Shown here: positions 14,861 to 26,299 of the stretch, piece after piece
How the letters are laid out: every line of letters begins with the position of its first letter
Position numbering within the stretch: position 1 is the first letter of the stretch
NCBI RefSeq assembly: GCF_047663525.1
Contig: NC_092621.1
Coordinates: forward strand, 8,304,501-8,368,500
Origin: Anas platyrhynchos
Taxonomy: Eukaryota > Chordata > Aves > Anseriformes > Anatidae
Direction: 5' to 3'
DNA: 64,000 nucleotides
Position numbers and translations under genes: made by a program
Notes under the pieces: generated by a model
What the model saw: only the letters and a program-made list of their open reading frames with translations
Told to the model about the DNA's origin: nothing
The model's database searches: none

Positions 14861-15150
14861 AACACTCCGCAACCAAGCTGCTAAAGCAAAATTACCAGAG
14901 ATTGGTACCAGAGGCACAGAGGTGGAAAAATGGGGAGTTAACTCCAGCTCACTGGAGCACACTGCTTCATACCTGTACCATCTCTTAATACAAGGGAATC
15001 TGCTTTTAAAGCACTCCAAATTTTCTCTTTAAAGACAGTAATTACAAGGGTGACTTAACATGGCCTCAGGGACTATCCTGCAAGAATTGGAAGACTTGAT
15101 CCCTTAAAAGTCAAGAAGCTGAAGGAATCATGAGACCAGCAATAGCTTTT

Positions 15151-15370
15151 TTTCCCTTCCCTTCCCTTCCCTTCCCTTCCCTTCCCTTCCCTTCCCTTCC
15201 CTTCCCTTCCCTTCCCTTCCCTTCCCTTCCCTTCCCTTCCCTTCCCTTCCCTTCCCTTCCCTTCCCTTCCCTTCCCTTCCCTTCCCTTCCCTTCCCTTCC
15301 CTTCCCTTCCCTTCCCTTCCCTTCCCTTCCCTTCCCTTCCCTTCCCTTCCCTTCCCTTCCCTTCCCTTTC
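15151..15370. repeat. (TTCCC)n / (GGGAA)n pentanucleotide array, about 43 copies
   Basis: Essentially uninterrupted TTCCC repeats for about 220 bp, decaying at the end to TTTCCCTCCCCC. The minus strand is all purine, G3A2 repeated, and reads open in every frame with the same phase; the GREGK and LPFPS peptide frames over it are artefacts of this repeat. Confidence 0.98.
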
Positions 15371-15434
15371 CCTCCCCCTTTTCAGGGTACAGATTTAAAC
15401 TTAGAAAAAATATGAAGCCCAAATGTGCAATCCA

Positions 15435-15515
15435 AAGGAGGATTTGAACCCACAAATTCAGAAACAATGCTCCCAAACAGCTCTATGACACCCAGCTCTA
15501 TTGAGCTAATGGTAA
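15435..15515 (-). mobile_element. tRNA-derived SINE-like remnant (or degenerate tRNA pseudogene)
   Basis: On the minus strand a pol III A-box-like TAGCTCAATAGAG (15,496-15,508), within a D-arm-like GCTC-AATA-GAGC palindrome, is followed 44 nt later by GGGTTCAAATCC (15,440-15,451), a good B box (GGTTCRANNCC). Order, strand and spacing suit a tRNA head. No clean anticodon stem or acceptor stem can be folded by eye, so a functional tRNA is unlikely. Its 3' side runs, 60 bp further, into the (GGGAA)n array, which may have grown in the element's tail. Confidence 0.45.
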
Positions 15516-16599
15516 CTTTTTGTTGTTATTCTTTGAGAATGACATTCACTAGACAAAGGTAAATTCATCTTTGCATGTCTAGAGTTATACTGGAGGCAAC
15601 TGAGACAGGTTCAATATCTTCCAAGCAAAAGTAGAAAAAAAAAAAAAAAGTGAAATAATTCCGTGAGTTAAACATTTTTGTGGGATTTTTCTTGTTTTAA
15701 ATGAGCGACAAAGGCAATTTCAGTTGCTGCAATTTTTCGAAACACTAACAGAGGAAACAAAACCAAAAAGGTAAACAACTTTTTATTAAATAAAATAAAG
15801 CAAAATTCCTACAAAGCTGATAATGTTTCATAGAAAAAAATCCATTTAATGAAAAAGGCCCATTTTCTGCTGAAAAATATTTTCATGGGACACATTTCAA
15901 TCAGGATTGTCAGCTGTTACTTGCCTTTCAATCACCAGCTGATGCCCTTGCTCGCATCCCCTGTGCTAGATTCTGTGTGAAGATGCAATAAGCAATTTCT
16001 GGTTCACGGAGCTGGGATCCCATTTTGGGAACAGCCGAGTGAAACAACCAGTGGGTGACGGTGCAATAAGATCGCATGGATGCAGCAGGCAAGATGTGGG
16101 AACAACCCGAGGGCACAGCACTGCTTGAAACAAACAGCGGCCTCCCGGACAGCCACTCCTTGGCTGGCTCCATGCAGGTGGCCTCAAAGATGTCTCAGAT
16201 GGTTTTTGGTGGGATTGTAAGCGGAAAACAAACCAAGAGAGGGTCTGTGGTCTTTCAAGGCAGTGCCGTGGCAGCAATGTAGAGAAGGAAGTGGAATAAA
16301 GATGGAGAATGGACTAAAAGACTGGAGCCCTGATAGCAATCACTGGAGTTGCACAGCTCTGAGCAGGTAGGGGAGATGTGAGCTGTCTCCTCCCACACAC
16401 ACATCCCGTTGACTTGCTCCAGTCCCTATTCAAGCCTTGTGTCCTTGTTGCCTGTAACACAAAGCCACAGAGGCCCACCATGATTGCTGGCCTCATTTTG
16501 GAAAGATCTCTGTGGGAGCTGAGAACAACCTGGATAAGCACAGCATTTCTCCAAGGAAACACATTTTTTATTCCTCTGATATCCCAAATGTTGTCTTCA

Positions 16600-16758
16600 C
16601 AGACTGACAGAATGGTTAAAGTCGGAAGGGACCTCTGTGTCCCTCTGGTCCAAGCCCTGCTCAAGCAGGGACACCCAGGGCAGGTTGCCCACGGCCATGT
16701 CCAGGGGGCTTTTGAAGAAAAGGGACTCTACAACCTCTGGGCAGTCTTCACCTGGACC
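16600..16758 (-). mobile_element. CR1 LINE 3'-end fragment
   Basis: The plus strand reads ACAGAATGG, then GGAAGGGACCTCTG, CTGGTCCAAGCCCTGCTCAA, GGGCAGGTTGCCCA and ACTCTACAACCTCTGGGCAG, in the order expected for the reverse complement of the avian CR1 3' end. It is therefore a minus-oriented, severely 5'-truncated copy of the usual CR1 kind. The segments remain easy to recognise, implying a moderately young insertion. It has no coding capacity. Confidence 0.88.
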
Positions 16759-19015
16759 AGTTTGTGACCCAGTTACATGTCCTCCCTCCTCTCTTTCATA
16801 TCTCTGTTCCTGTGTTCCCTCATTTTCATCTGAACTACCCAAAAATAAGACCAAAGCAAAAACCATGACAAACCCAGCCTGTGATGAACCAAATGCAGCT
16901 CCACTTAGCTTCCCCCGGCCAGGGAGGACTTGGGTCTAATTCGCGGCTCACAGCCCAGCTCTGCAGTGACAGATGCTGCCTGAGACTGAAGGAGAAATGA
17001 TGATGCAAGGCCGTTTCCTTCGAGACGCCGTTCTGTCACCATGGAGGCAGACAGCATGCTCTCAACAAGTTTATCTGCAAAGTAACATGAAAATTCCTCA
17101 CAGCAGGAGAGATTTGACGGGACGTGCCTAGAACAGCTTTATAAAAAGGTTTCTTCAAATGCTTCCAAATCCCATGCATCTTTTTCTTGCTTTATCATCC
17201 TTTTCAACATCCTTCTTCCCCTCTTTTTTTCTTTTTTCTAATGCCTCCACAAGGCACGTTTATCAACATCAAAGCACATTCTCGTACAGCTCAGTTTTTC
17301 CCTCTGAATCCACCCTTGCAGAGTCCAAGCATACTACTACTCTCCACACCCAGGAACTTCATCAGGTCGCTGGTGAAAAACTTGCCTCTGTGCACAAAAT
17401 CTCCGTCAAAGTCTGGGCAGCATTGACATCTTCATGTGAGGAACAAGATCCTTTACACCTCGGTGAATTTCTCTGAGGCAGAGCATTGCTTTGTGATACT
17501 CCTACAGAGAGAAAGAGACACTCAGTTGTGCCTGGGCTAAATTTTGGTGACTGTCCCCTAGTGCATTTTTCTTCCCTCCCCAGCCAAACCAGATGTGTAT
17601 GCTGGATTGTATTTATAGGTTGCATTCAGGATGCTTAGCTCAGACAAACAAGTGCTCCAGCTCTGCACTGTTATCACCAGAACCTGCAGGTCCCCTCTGC
17701 TGCCATTGCAAGCAGCACTCAAGTCCTTGAAAGTGGTATGACGACCAAGTACAGCCGCTTACCTACACACCAGGGCATGGCTGAGTGCAGGCCTGAAGGT
17801 GTTGTAACACTGCTTTTCCTTCCCACGTGATCCTCAGATTTATCAGTTTAGGAATACGTGTCTGGTACACAGGCCAGCGTGAAGGCAAACTTGGACCCAA
17901 GAACAGGTCTATCTAGTTCCATGCCCTCAAGGATGAGTATCTGCTGTTAAATTACTCTGGCTTTTCTCTCCCTGACTCTCTGCTCTCCTAGTGTGTTGGC
18001 ATCATTAAAAACAACAAGGCAAAAACAACGGGATCTTTTCACTGACTTTACAATTCAAAGTTGGAAACCAACTGGATGTTAAAAGAGCCTACATCCCCAA
18101 CACTTCTCCCCTGTGCTGCTTACAGAACATGACCTGGATTTGTCACTGCAGTGTCTTCATCCCAGGAGAACATCTTCCTCTCTCTGTCATTCTCACCCAG
18201 AAGAACATTATATCTCCTCTCCTGGGCACTGGCAATGCCACGGGGACAGCCAGGGTGCAGGAGCAGCTCAACACTGCTTTCCTCCGCCCTTCTGGCAAAT
18301 TCCCATCCAGATCTAAACTCTGCATCTTCAGCCCACCTAATAATCACACTTTGGGACAAACAGGGTACAACATGAGATTTAATTGTATCTAGGTTTAATT
18401 CGTCCAGAACAATTGGCCGTAGAAAAGATGGAAAACAGGCTGAAGGATGTATATTCTCTTTTCTCTCAGCGTATAAAGGGCTGTGTGTGTGTTGGGGTGG
18501 TGATGGGAGGGGAGAGGGTGAAAGGGGAGCTGGAACTGTGAAGTTTGAAGGTGAAAAAAGTCTTTATATCTGGATTAGTGGAGTCCTGGGGCCTTCAAAA
18601 ATAGTTAAAATTCCCTTTTTTGAGTAATGGAGAAGTAGTTTGCATTGATCTTAAGAATTTGCTTATAGTTTTCCCTGGAGTTCAATGTACTGGGGAGTGC
18701 AAAGCTGACACAGCTCAAAAGTTTTATGAACCTCAGGTAACAGCGTGAAAGGAAATTTTAATAAATATTACATTTATTTAAATTTAATTTTTTTTCCTTG
18801 TTAATAATAAAAGCCAACCTTGGTCTTCTGGGCTTTTCTCATATGCCTGCTTAATACAGCAGCCGAATCGTGGAATTATTTATATTTTAACTTCGTTTTC
18901 AGTAAATCGTCAATCATTCACCTTTCAAAAGCATTAAATTCAGAGACGAACAGCAGGGGAGAGGAAGACTGAAAAATAAATATTGACTTTCAGGGGTTTG
19001 TTTTGTGTGTGTTTT

Positions 19016-19050
<35 letters not shown>

Positions 19051-20066
19051 CAGGGTTAGAAATAGAAGCTGTTGTGGGTGATGAGTAAAAGCACAGAAAA
19101 ACGAAAAGATATCTGTGATTTCTTCCTGTCATAGACCTGCGGCACTATTTCTGCTTCATTTGCCGGAAGCCAGACTGGTACCAATAGGTATTGGCCTTTG
19201 GTGCCTTAAAGAGGCATCTGGGTGAAAATGTGGGGCCTGTCAGTCACTGAGTGAATGCTCTTGTCCTTACAGAGGGCACCTACTACCAGCCATGGATATC
19301 GGTAACATAAAAAATAGCTGAGATTCTGAGGAAAAGCCAAGCAAAAGAGGCATGATAGAGTTGAGATGTCCATTGGGATTGCCATAGACCGATCTTTATG
19401 CTGTAAGAAGACCACTTTAGGACCCACTCTAGTCCAAGCTAAAGACTACAGCAAGAAGAGCCCAGCTTGCCATCTTGGATAGCACAGGTTGCAGCGCTGC
19501 AGTGAGTCATGTACAGGTTGGGTTCAACTAATGTTGCACATTTTTGATTCAAAGCACTGGGAGATGAAATCTCTACCAATAACCATGGCAATTTCTTCCC
19601 TGTGATAAAGACCAACAAAACAGATGCCCAGATTCCTGCTTACATCTATTTGTGTTCAGTTTACAGGCACTGGTCTACCCTGTGCCTTTCTTTGTCTTTT
19701 AGATTAAAGAGTCCTTTTATTGCAGGTGCACACACACAGCACATCACCATCTGAGCTTGTTGATGAGCTGAACAAATTGCTCTCTTGGAAGCATTTTCTC
19801 CAGCCCAGACTTGTGAGGGCTTCTGCATGCTGGCCAATTTCTTACTGGCCCTGACAAAGCACATATCCTCAAACTGGACTTGAGTTTTCATTATCCATCC
19901 CCTTGTGACTTATACTGAGCTACAAGTAGTTCTATCCTTTCACCAGCCTCCTTCAGGGTGGCATTAGTTAGTTCCACCATCGTACTGAGACTTCAAGTCC
20001 AGAGGAAGGACCATGTTTTAGAACCTCTTGATCCTCTGCAGAGTCACTGCCTTTCAGAGGGACTCC
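16759..20066. other. Intergenic DNA with no supported gene
   Basis: Lies between two CR1 copies. Only the poly(T) at 19,018 and an AT-rich unique stretch (18,750-18,905, with AATAAATATTACATTTATTT and TTAATAATAAAAGCC) stand out. Overlapping frames at 18,113-18,392 on both strands are mutually exclusive and featureless. Confidence 0.55.
19018..19046. repeat. Poly(T) tract
   Basis: Twenty-nine consecutive T, preceded by GTGTGTGTTTTTC. Accounts for the lysine run in the minus-strand frame here. Confidence 0.9.
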
Positions 20067-20640
20067 CACAAACCCCAGCACACTGGGGCTGGCCAGATGG
20101 AAAGCAGCTTTGCAGAAGAGGACCTGGTGGTCCTGGTGGACACCATGGTGCATCAGGAGCCAGCAATGTGCCCTTGCAGCAAACAAGGCCAACAACCTCC
20201 AGGGCTGTCCTAGGAAGGGCATTGCCGGGATGTTGAGGGAGGCAATCCTTCTCTGGTCAGCACTGGTGAGACAACTGATGAACCGGAGACACTGAGATCT
20301 CTAACTAAATAGCTTGTTGAAGGGAAGGCTCAAGAGGAACTTATCAATATGTATAAACATCTGTATGGGCAAATAAAGAAGACAAAGCCAAACCCTTCCC
20401 AGTGGTGCCCAGTGAAAGGACAAGAGGAAAAAACTGAAACGCAGGAAATTCCATGTAAATGTCAGAGGGAACTCTAACAGTGAGTTGTTAGAGTTCCCTC
20501 TGACAACTCCAGAGGAGTTGTGGAGTCTCTCTCTCCCTCCTTGGAGACATTCAAAACTTAACTGGACATGGTCCTGAGCAACTAGACAATAGCAAACTGG
20601 ATGATTTCCAGTTAGCCTCAGCTATTCGGTGATTCTGTGT
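20067..20640 (+). mobile_element. CR1 LINE fragment with internal deletion and a palindrome
   Basis: Plus-oriented CR1 containing the end of the reverse-transcriptase region and the 3' UTR: GGAAAGCAGCTTTGCAGAAG, GACCTGGTGGTCCTGGTGGA, GAGGGAGGCAATCCTTCTCT, AGTGGTGCCCAGTGAAAGGA, CAGGAAATTCCATGTAAATG, TTGTGGAGTCTC and a terminal CTATTCGGTGATTCTGTG. Compared with the other CR1 at 59.0 kb, the part between 20,275 and 20,320 has lost roughly 100-150 bp. The start is approximate because the 5' sequence is diverged. A perfect inverted repeat at 20,460-20,505 replaces part of the expected 3' region. No intact reading frame remains. Confidence 0.88.
20460..20505. repeat. Perfect inverted repeat, 20-bp arms and 6-nt loop, inside CR1
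   Basis: Left arm 20,460-20,479 (T then GTCAGAGGGAACTCTAACA) is exactly complementary to right arm 20,486-20,505, separated by GTGAGT. In the related CR1 at 59.0 kb this place reads as non-palindromic sequence (TTTCTGACTGTGAGGGTGG and onward), so the palindrome arose in this copy. A replication template switch is the simplest origin. Confidence 0.9.
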
Positions 20641-20994
20641 TCACCCCTCTGTAGCTTCAACCTGTCCCCCTGCTTCCCATTCTTTCTCCCAGTTAGATAC
20701 TGTGAAAATGAGTGCTCTACGTGTCTGGACTACTGATGGGTCCAGAGTCGTTTCATGCACTCTCAAGCCATATTAAGCACCCCTCCAAACTTTAGGTTAT
20801 CTGTACGTTTTAGTGAGCAGTACTGTTTTTATTTATTTCCGGACCATTGATGGAAACACTACATTGCATCCAAGCTATGACTGCCTTCTCAGAAACACTA
20901 TAGAAAAGTGCTCATTAAACAGATTTTCTGCTTATAATTTCCTTCCATGATCTGTCAGCTACCCATTTCTTAATATATTGAATATTAGCATATT

Positions 20995-21029
20995 AAAAAA
21001 AAGAAAAAAAAGAAGAAGAAGAAAAAAAA
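20995..21029. repeat. A-rich/(GAA)n tract
   Basis: A8, G, A8, three to four GAA units, then A8. Confidence 0.85.
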
Positions 21030-22009
21030 GCCTAAGATTTCCAGCCCTTACAGCATCTGTGTCCTTTTTCTATTCATTAACAGCAAGAGATGCCTAGGAA
21101 ATTACTGTAAGACTTGCAATGCTTTCCCATGCCCCCACACATTCTCCCAACTTCTGATAACAGGAGGTAAAGGCATTCCTGTACCAGTGGCAGCATCCAG
21201 ACTATCGTGTCCTATGGCCAGCAGCAGATCTGCCTTAGTCTGCTTGTTGTTTAACCTGTTTGCACTTTAGTTAAGAATTCCTCACCTGGATTGTATGCCC
21301 TGGGGAAAACCAGTCCCATCTTTTTCTTTAAACTTGCCTGTTCATTTTGCTGCATGTCCTCTCCAGCCTGTGGCATGGGAAGCTGTGAGCCATCATGCCT
21401 TTTTCATGTAATCCCTAGCACTCAAGATTTCATAGTCTCCCATTCGGGCCAGGGTTTGCTCTAGGTTTGTCAATCACCTTGTGATAGGCTTGTCCCCAGG
21501 GAAGACAGTCAGTCCTTCCCTGTCTGCCCTCAGAGCTGACATAGACCTCTGTGATTAGACAACAACAAGGCTTTTGCCCTTTGCAGCCCAGGCTGCCACC
21601 CCATGCCACTGCCCTTCCAGCTCCAGCTGGCCTGAAACCGCATCTCTCTGGGTTGCATCCAGTTGGGACAACATGTTTCCTTTGGAAGCCAGACAAGAAA
21701 CCTCTCTGGTTCACAAGGAAACAGGGGCAGGAGCCCTTACAAGCTTCTGCCCTTTGCAGAAAAGCATTCTCCTTCCCTGCTGCCCTCCCCAGGCAGGCAG
21801 GCAGCAGCTCACCATGCAAGAAAGCAAAAGAAAGAGGAAACAAAAGTTAAACAGAGGTTAAAGGAATAGGAGAAGAAAAACAGATGACCCCCTGGAGTCT
21901 GGGGCCGAGCAGCAGGAACAGTGGGAGCCCCTGGAATCCAGCTCATCCATCCACACTGCCCTTGCTGCCTTCCAGTTCCCAGGAGGGGGCCTAATAAATT
22001 TTACAAAAG

Positions 22010-22245
22010 AGCAAACAGCTGAAAAATGCTCGCATTTAAAAATATATTGAGGGAATTTGCATGTTGTTCCCTTTTGTGTGGGGATGGCATTTATACACCC
22101 GGCGTTTCAGCAGCACCGCATCTCAGAGCACTTTACATAGCAATTAATTACACACTGGTAGTGGAGTGACTGTCTACAGGCAACCTCATCAGCCATTATC
22201 CACTCAGCAACATCCAGCATACAGCTGTGAACATTTGCATTAGCA
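22010..22245. promoter_or_regulatory. Candidate regulatory element with two POU octamers
   Basis: ATTTGCAT, the perfect octamer (ATGCAAAT reversed), occurs at 22,055-22,062 and again at 22,233-22,240. Between them lie CGGCGTTTCAG, TTACATAGCAATTAATTACA and TGGTAGTGGAGTG. The element is repeat-free apart from a faint MIR-like AGCACTTTACATAGC. Two octamers within 190 bp are suggestive, not proof. Confidence 0.25.
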
Positions 22246-25200
22246 GAAAGTCGTCTCGGCTGCCATTAGCAGGGTGCGGGAATGTCAGGGAGGATGCTAG
22301 GGGTCGTTTCACCCCCGCTCCTTCCCGAAAAGCCTTTAGCAGCTACCATCACAGCCTTCACAGGCAAGCTTATGACCCTTCCCTCATCTCACCCCAGCTT
22401 TGGACCAGGGAGATGTGTCATCAGCCTACAGCACGCTGCAGTCCAGAGCATGCACCTCGTGCCACGTGGTGCCATCTTATCCCTCAACAAGGGAATGGAT
22501 GGGAGCCTCCTGAGATAACACACAAAAGGTGCAAACACCGAATCTCTACAGAGGACAGCTTTATGGTTTAAACTGTTCCCACTGCCTGTGCAAGTTTCAG
22601 CTTCTTGTCCTTGGTATGGCTGCCACAGTGCAGCCCCTGCTCCCCAGGACTGCTTTCAGCACTCTCCTGGGCTCTCCATAAATCAGTCTGCAAAGATACC
22701 ACACACCTGTACGTCCCACTTCTGACAACATCATGGCCTCGGTGCTACTGTGAAGTACTCAGCAATGGCACATTGTGCCCAGAACTCCTTTTTCTTCTGT
22801 TTTGCCCACACAATGGCAGGTCCATATACATGAGTGCCTTCAGACTAGAGGAAGCCTGTTGGTGATGGGTGATGGGAGGAATCCCAGCAGTGCACTGACC
22901 TTCAGAGGAGACCTGAGCACAAGCGACAGCCACAAAGGACCTGGAGATATTCTTGCTAAAGTTTATAACATAAACTCTCAGGCTACATCATTACCACTAG
23001 AATGAACAGTTGCAAAAATTGTCCCTGGACTTGAGAACTTGATCTTCTGTACTGTAAGTTGTTAAAACACTACCTGGCATGTTTTTGGCACAAGCTAACT
23101 AGCATTTTCCCAAATGATGCCTAGATGCAGCCTGGGAATTAGCACAGACTAGTGCCCATTCTCAGTAGGCAATTTGGATGCAACCCCCCCTTTTTGGAGG
23201 GTGAGAGAATTTAATAGTACAGATGCAGGATATCCTGTGCCAGCTGGCCTCTGCGCAAGAGAGCAGACCCAGCTACAGTTAATTTACAGGTATAGACGCA
23301 GCCTCAGAGTCCTGGACAACAGCCAGCCGATGATTGCATTCTCCTCCTTTCAATTCCACCAACCTGAAATGCAAAACAAAGCCACAGTGCTTCTAATCTT
23401 TAATTGCTGCTGTGTGCCATTGAACTGTTGCTGTCTTTTGATCCTGGATAAGGTGATCTTTGAATTTCTGCAAGTTAAGGAGTGTCTGAAGTGGTCTGGG
23501 GTTCCTTTGAAGGGCTGCAGAAGATATGATTGCAGCACAAACCACTTGGGTCTCTTTTCTTTCTGTCGTGTCTTTGTTTCATGTGTGCTAAAATATTTGA
23601 AACAATGCTTCATTCTGCAAGACTGGCACGTCCTTCTTGCTGAGCCCACCAAGCTGGCTTCAGTCACCAGAAGACCTCTGAGACCCAACCATCACAGTCA
23701 CTACAGTAATTTCACAGATAACAAATCTTATCCGAGCAGGAGATAAAGAGATAAAGGTCATATCTCAGGCCAGGAGGATACCTAAGAAATGAACTGAGAG
23801 CTAATCAGAGTAATGAGCCTATAGAGTATACCTTTACCCCTTAAAATGCTGAGTTACGGATGGAAAAAACACTATGGAAAGCATATTCTTTGAACAAACA
23901 CATGGACAGCCCACCCACTAGTCCATATTTGCTTCATCTTAACCTTAAAAACTAGTTAGTATTACATACCAGGGTTCTTCAACAAAACCTGGGTAATTCA
24001 GAACATATTGTAAACTCCTCACCTGTGTCCTTGCCTCTCAGGCTAGCATTTGGCATTAGTTTAAGTGCAAGAACTGTTTCTGCATGCTTTTGCTCACAGA
24101 TTAGGCTCCTCCAGCTTTTATGGTCCAGCAGTTAAAGCAGGATGGGGAATGTAAGAACAACCTACAAACCCGTCATGGTTGCACAGGTCACCTTCTAGTT
24201 TGTGACTTAGAAGAAAACAAGTCGGAAAAATAATGCCCTTGTGAGGATAAATATGGTCTTCTTACAAGTCTGCAAAGCCAGCTGTCCTGCTTTGGGCTTC
24301 CTCTCATGGAAAGCCCAACGAACCAGGATGCAACCATCACCGGACTGTAGCTTTGGCTCAGCCCTCCAGTCTACCTACTCCACTTGCTGCCCAGGACTGT
24401 GGGACCTGTGGCACCTGAACCAAGCAGATGTCATCTCATCATGCAAAGAAGAGAAGGGAATCAATGCTTTGGTGACTAGGAGAAGGGGGAAATTCTTCCA
24501 ACTAGCTGGTTTACAACAAAAGCACAAAGTCTTTGGAAGCAAAATAAGAATCTCTCTGGGGTTTCCTTTATCTTGTCTTTGCTGCCAGAGCTAATTTCCT
24601 GATTTCTAACCCATCCTTGAGATATGCACAGACACATTTTAATGAGCTTTTGGGAGATAGGGTTCTTATCCCACTCTTTAGTGCAGGTTGGATCCCATTC
24701 TGTGCTTGCCTGCTATTAAGTTTGTCTGTCTTTAATTATTCGCTTGCTTCCTGTGTGACTTCCCAACCTCTTCCCCCTAGACACACCAATCCCTAAACTC
24801 AAAACCCTGACAACCCACAGAAATTGCTAACTGTCATTTGAGGTTTCCATGGCATGTTACTGTCCAAATACTGTCCTGGGGTTCAGCAATTCAATACAGG
24901 CAGCGAAACAAAAAGAAAAGGATTTTCCTGAAGAGACAGAGGAAATGGTAAAGAGTAAAGCTCACAGCTACCTGTGGTCACATCAGATGTCCACACAAAC
25001 TTCCCCTGAGCCACTGGTCACCACAGCTCGGCTTAGCAGGGCTCACCTTGGCTGGGGGTTGCCCTTCCCATGGGCTTCTGGAGCAGTTTTTATAGACAAA
25101 GTTTTTCTCGTTAGCACTGTAGGAGCTGATATTAGACTCCCCCATCTTCATGCCTAACCATTTAGATGAGAGCAAGGCTGCATCTCACAGCTGTAGGGCA

Positions 25201-25364
25201 GGGAGCCTGATCCCACAGCCCTGTCCACCCCTGTCTTCCAGGCCGAGGAGAGCTGATGCTGCATTTCCCGTGATGGAGGCAGGACCCGGCGCTGAGAAAC
25301 AGAGCTGAAAACCACCAGCCAATTTCACAGATTCCACTAGAGACCGTTTCAGACAAGTCACTGG

Positions 25365-25600
25365 GCTTGATAATGCTGATTTACATAGCGGCAACGCTTC
25401 CCGCCGCCGTGGGAATTGCCGGGTGGCGTTCCCTGGCCCGCGCGATGCCGGAGGTCAGGCTGCTGATCAGAGCGGTCCCATCTGGCCTGAAAATCTATAA
25501 ATTCAGATCTGGATGAAATTGGGCAATTTTGGATTTGGATAAGCATTCATGAATTTAAATGAATAAATAATAATATAATAATAAATCATTCATCTTGCTG
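25365..25600. promoter_or_regulatory. Candidate regulatory element: small CpG-rich pocket beside AT-rich block
   Basis: About 65 bp (25,388-25,452) carries roughly ten CpGs (GCCGCCGTGGG, GCCGGGTGGCG, CCCGCGCGATGCCGG). Directly after it come GGAAATC-like TCTATAAATTCAG, CATTCATGAATTTAAATGAA and TAAATAATAATATAATAATA. Such retained CpGs usually mean constraint or lack of methylation. It is too short for a CpG island, and no transcript start is evident. Confidence 0.28.
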
Positions 25601-25692
25601 TCTAGCGTGCGAGTCCCCTCCAAGACCTGCAGTTCAGATGCAGCCAAAGTTTGACTACCTCTGCAATTAGAGCCAATGAATTTCTAATGAGG

Positions 25693-25750
25693 GGGAGGGA
25701 GAGAAAAAAGAAAAAAAAAAAAAAAAAAAAAAAGAGAAAGAGAGAGAGAA
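25693..25750. repeat. Purine-rich tract, A-rich then (GA)n
   Basis: GGGGGAGGGAGAG, about 30 A with G interruptions, then AGAGAGAGA. All purine on the plus strand for about 58 bp. Confidence 0.85.
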
Positions 25751-26299
25751 ATGAAATGTTTTGGGACAGTATTTATCTGAAGTGACTTCTGCCTCCCTGC
25801 AGGCTGTGTTAGGGCCAGATGCTAAACAAACTTGTCCCATTGCTGGCTCGGGGTGATGCCAGTGAAACTGTCCATCTCCCACTGCTCAAGACAAGCACAA
25901 CCCATAAACCTTAGTCCCAGATCTGTTGTGCCGGTAGAAACTTGCCATCTTCACAGCTGGCTTCACCACAATAGACTCCCGATTCAATCCCAGGCTACAG
26001 TGTTGGGAAAGTACCTTTCCTTTTGGCTAATGGTGGCCTAAAAGAGCTTTGGGCAGTGACTGATGCTCTTGCAGGGGCTTTAACAAGGCTCTCCTTGCCA
26101 GTGCCATGCACTGCTCAGTGCAGGCTGTTTCCCGTGAGCCAGAGGCAAGTCTACAGGCAGTCACTGCAATGGCAGAGAGGAGACAACAGGCTGGGCTACA
26201 CCAATCACCAGCAGCCTCCACACCTGATCCCAAGTCTCTTCATCCCTACCGGTGGGCCTTCACCAGCTACTCACTGCAGTCCGAATGCCTGGCACTGCT

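Larger units (their letters stand above)
1..16597. other. Intergenic DNA with no supported gene
   Basis: Apart from the simple repeats, the (TTCCC)n array, the SINE-like piece and the candidate elements listed separately, I see nothing here that supports a gene. Frames of 60-180 codons occur in all six phases, mutually overlapping, without splice sites or a recognisable domain. A POU-like ATGCTAAT at 7,221-7,228 in TTTTAATTATGCTAATATTG and a CCAATCA at 3,785-3,791 are noted without further support. No CR1 copy is obvious in these first 16 kb. Confidence 0.6.
20641..26299. other. Intergenic DNA with no supported gene
   Basis: Includes the longest single-strand frame outside GC-rich sequence (23,174-23,746, 190 codons). 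It shows no domain, no homology I recognise and no splice or promoter context; one frame of that length is about what chance predicts for 64 kb in six frames. Otherwise only an A-rich tract and two candidate regulatory stretches. Confidence 0.55.

Noticed and set aside
15111-15476. Long repetitive frames on both strands (GREGK and LPFPS repeats)
   Set aside because: Direct translation of the (TTCCC)n/(GGGAA)n microsatellite.
23174-23746. 190-codon open frame on the plus strand
   Set aside because: No domain, signal peptide, splice context or familiar motif. With six frames over 64 kb, about one frame of this length is expected by chance, and an antisense frame of 112 codons overlaps it.
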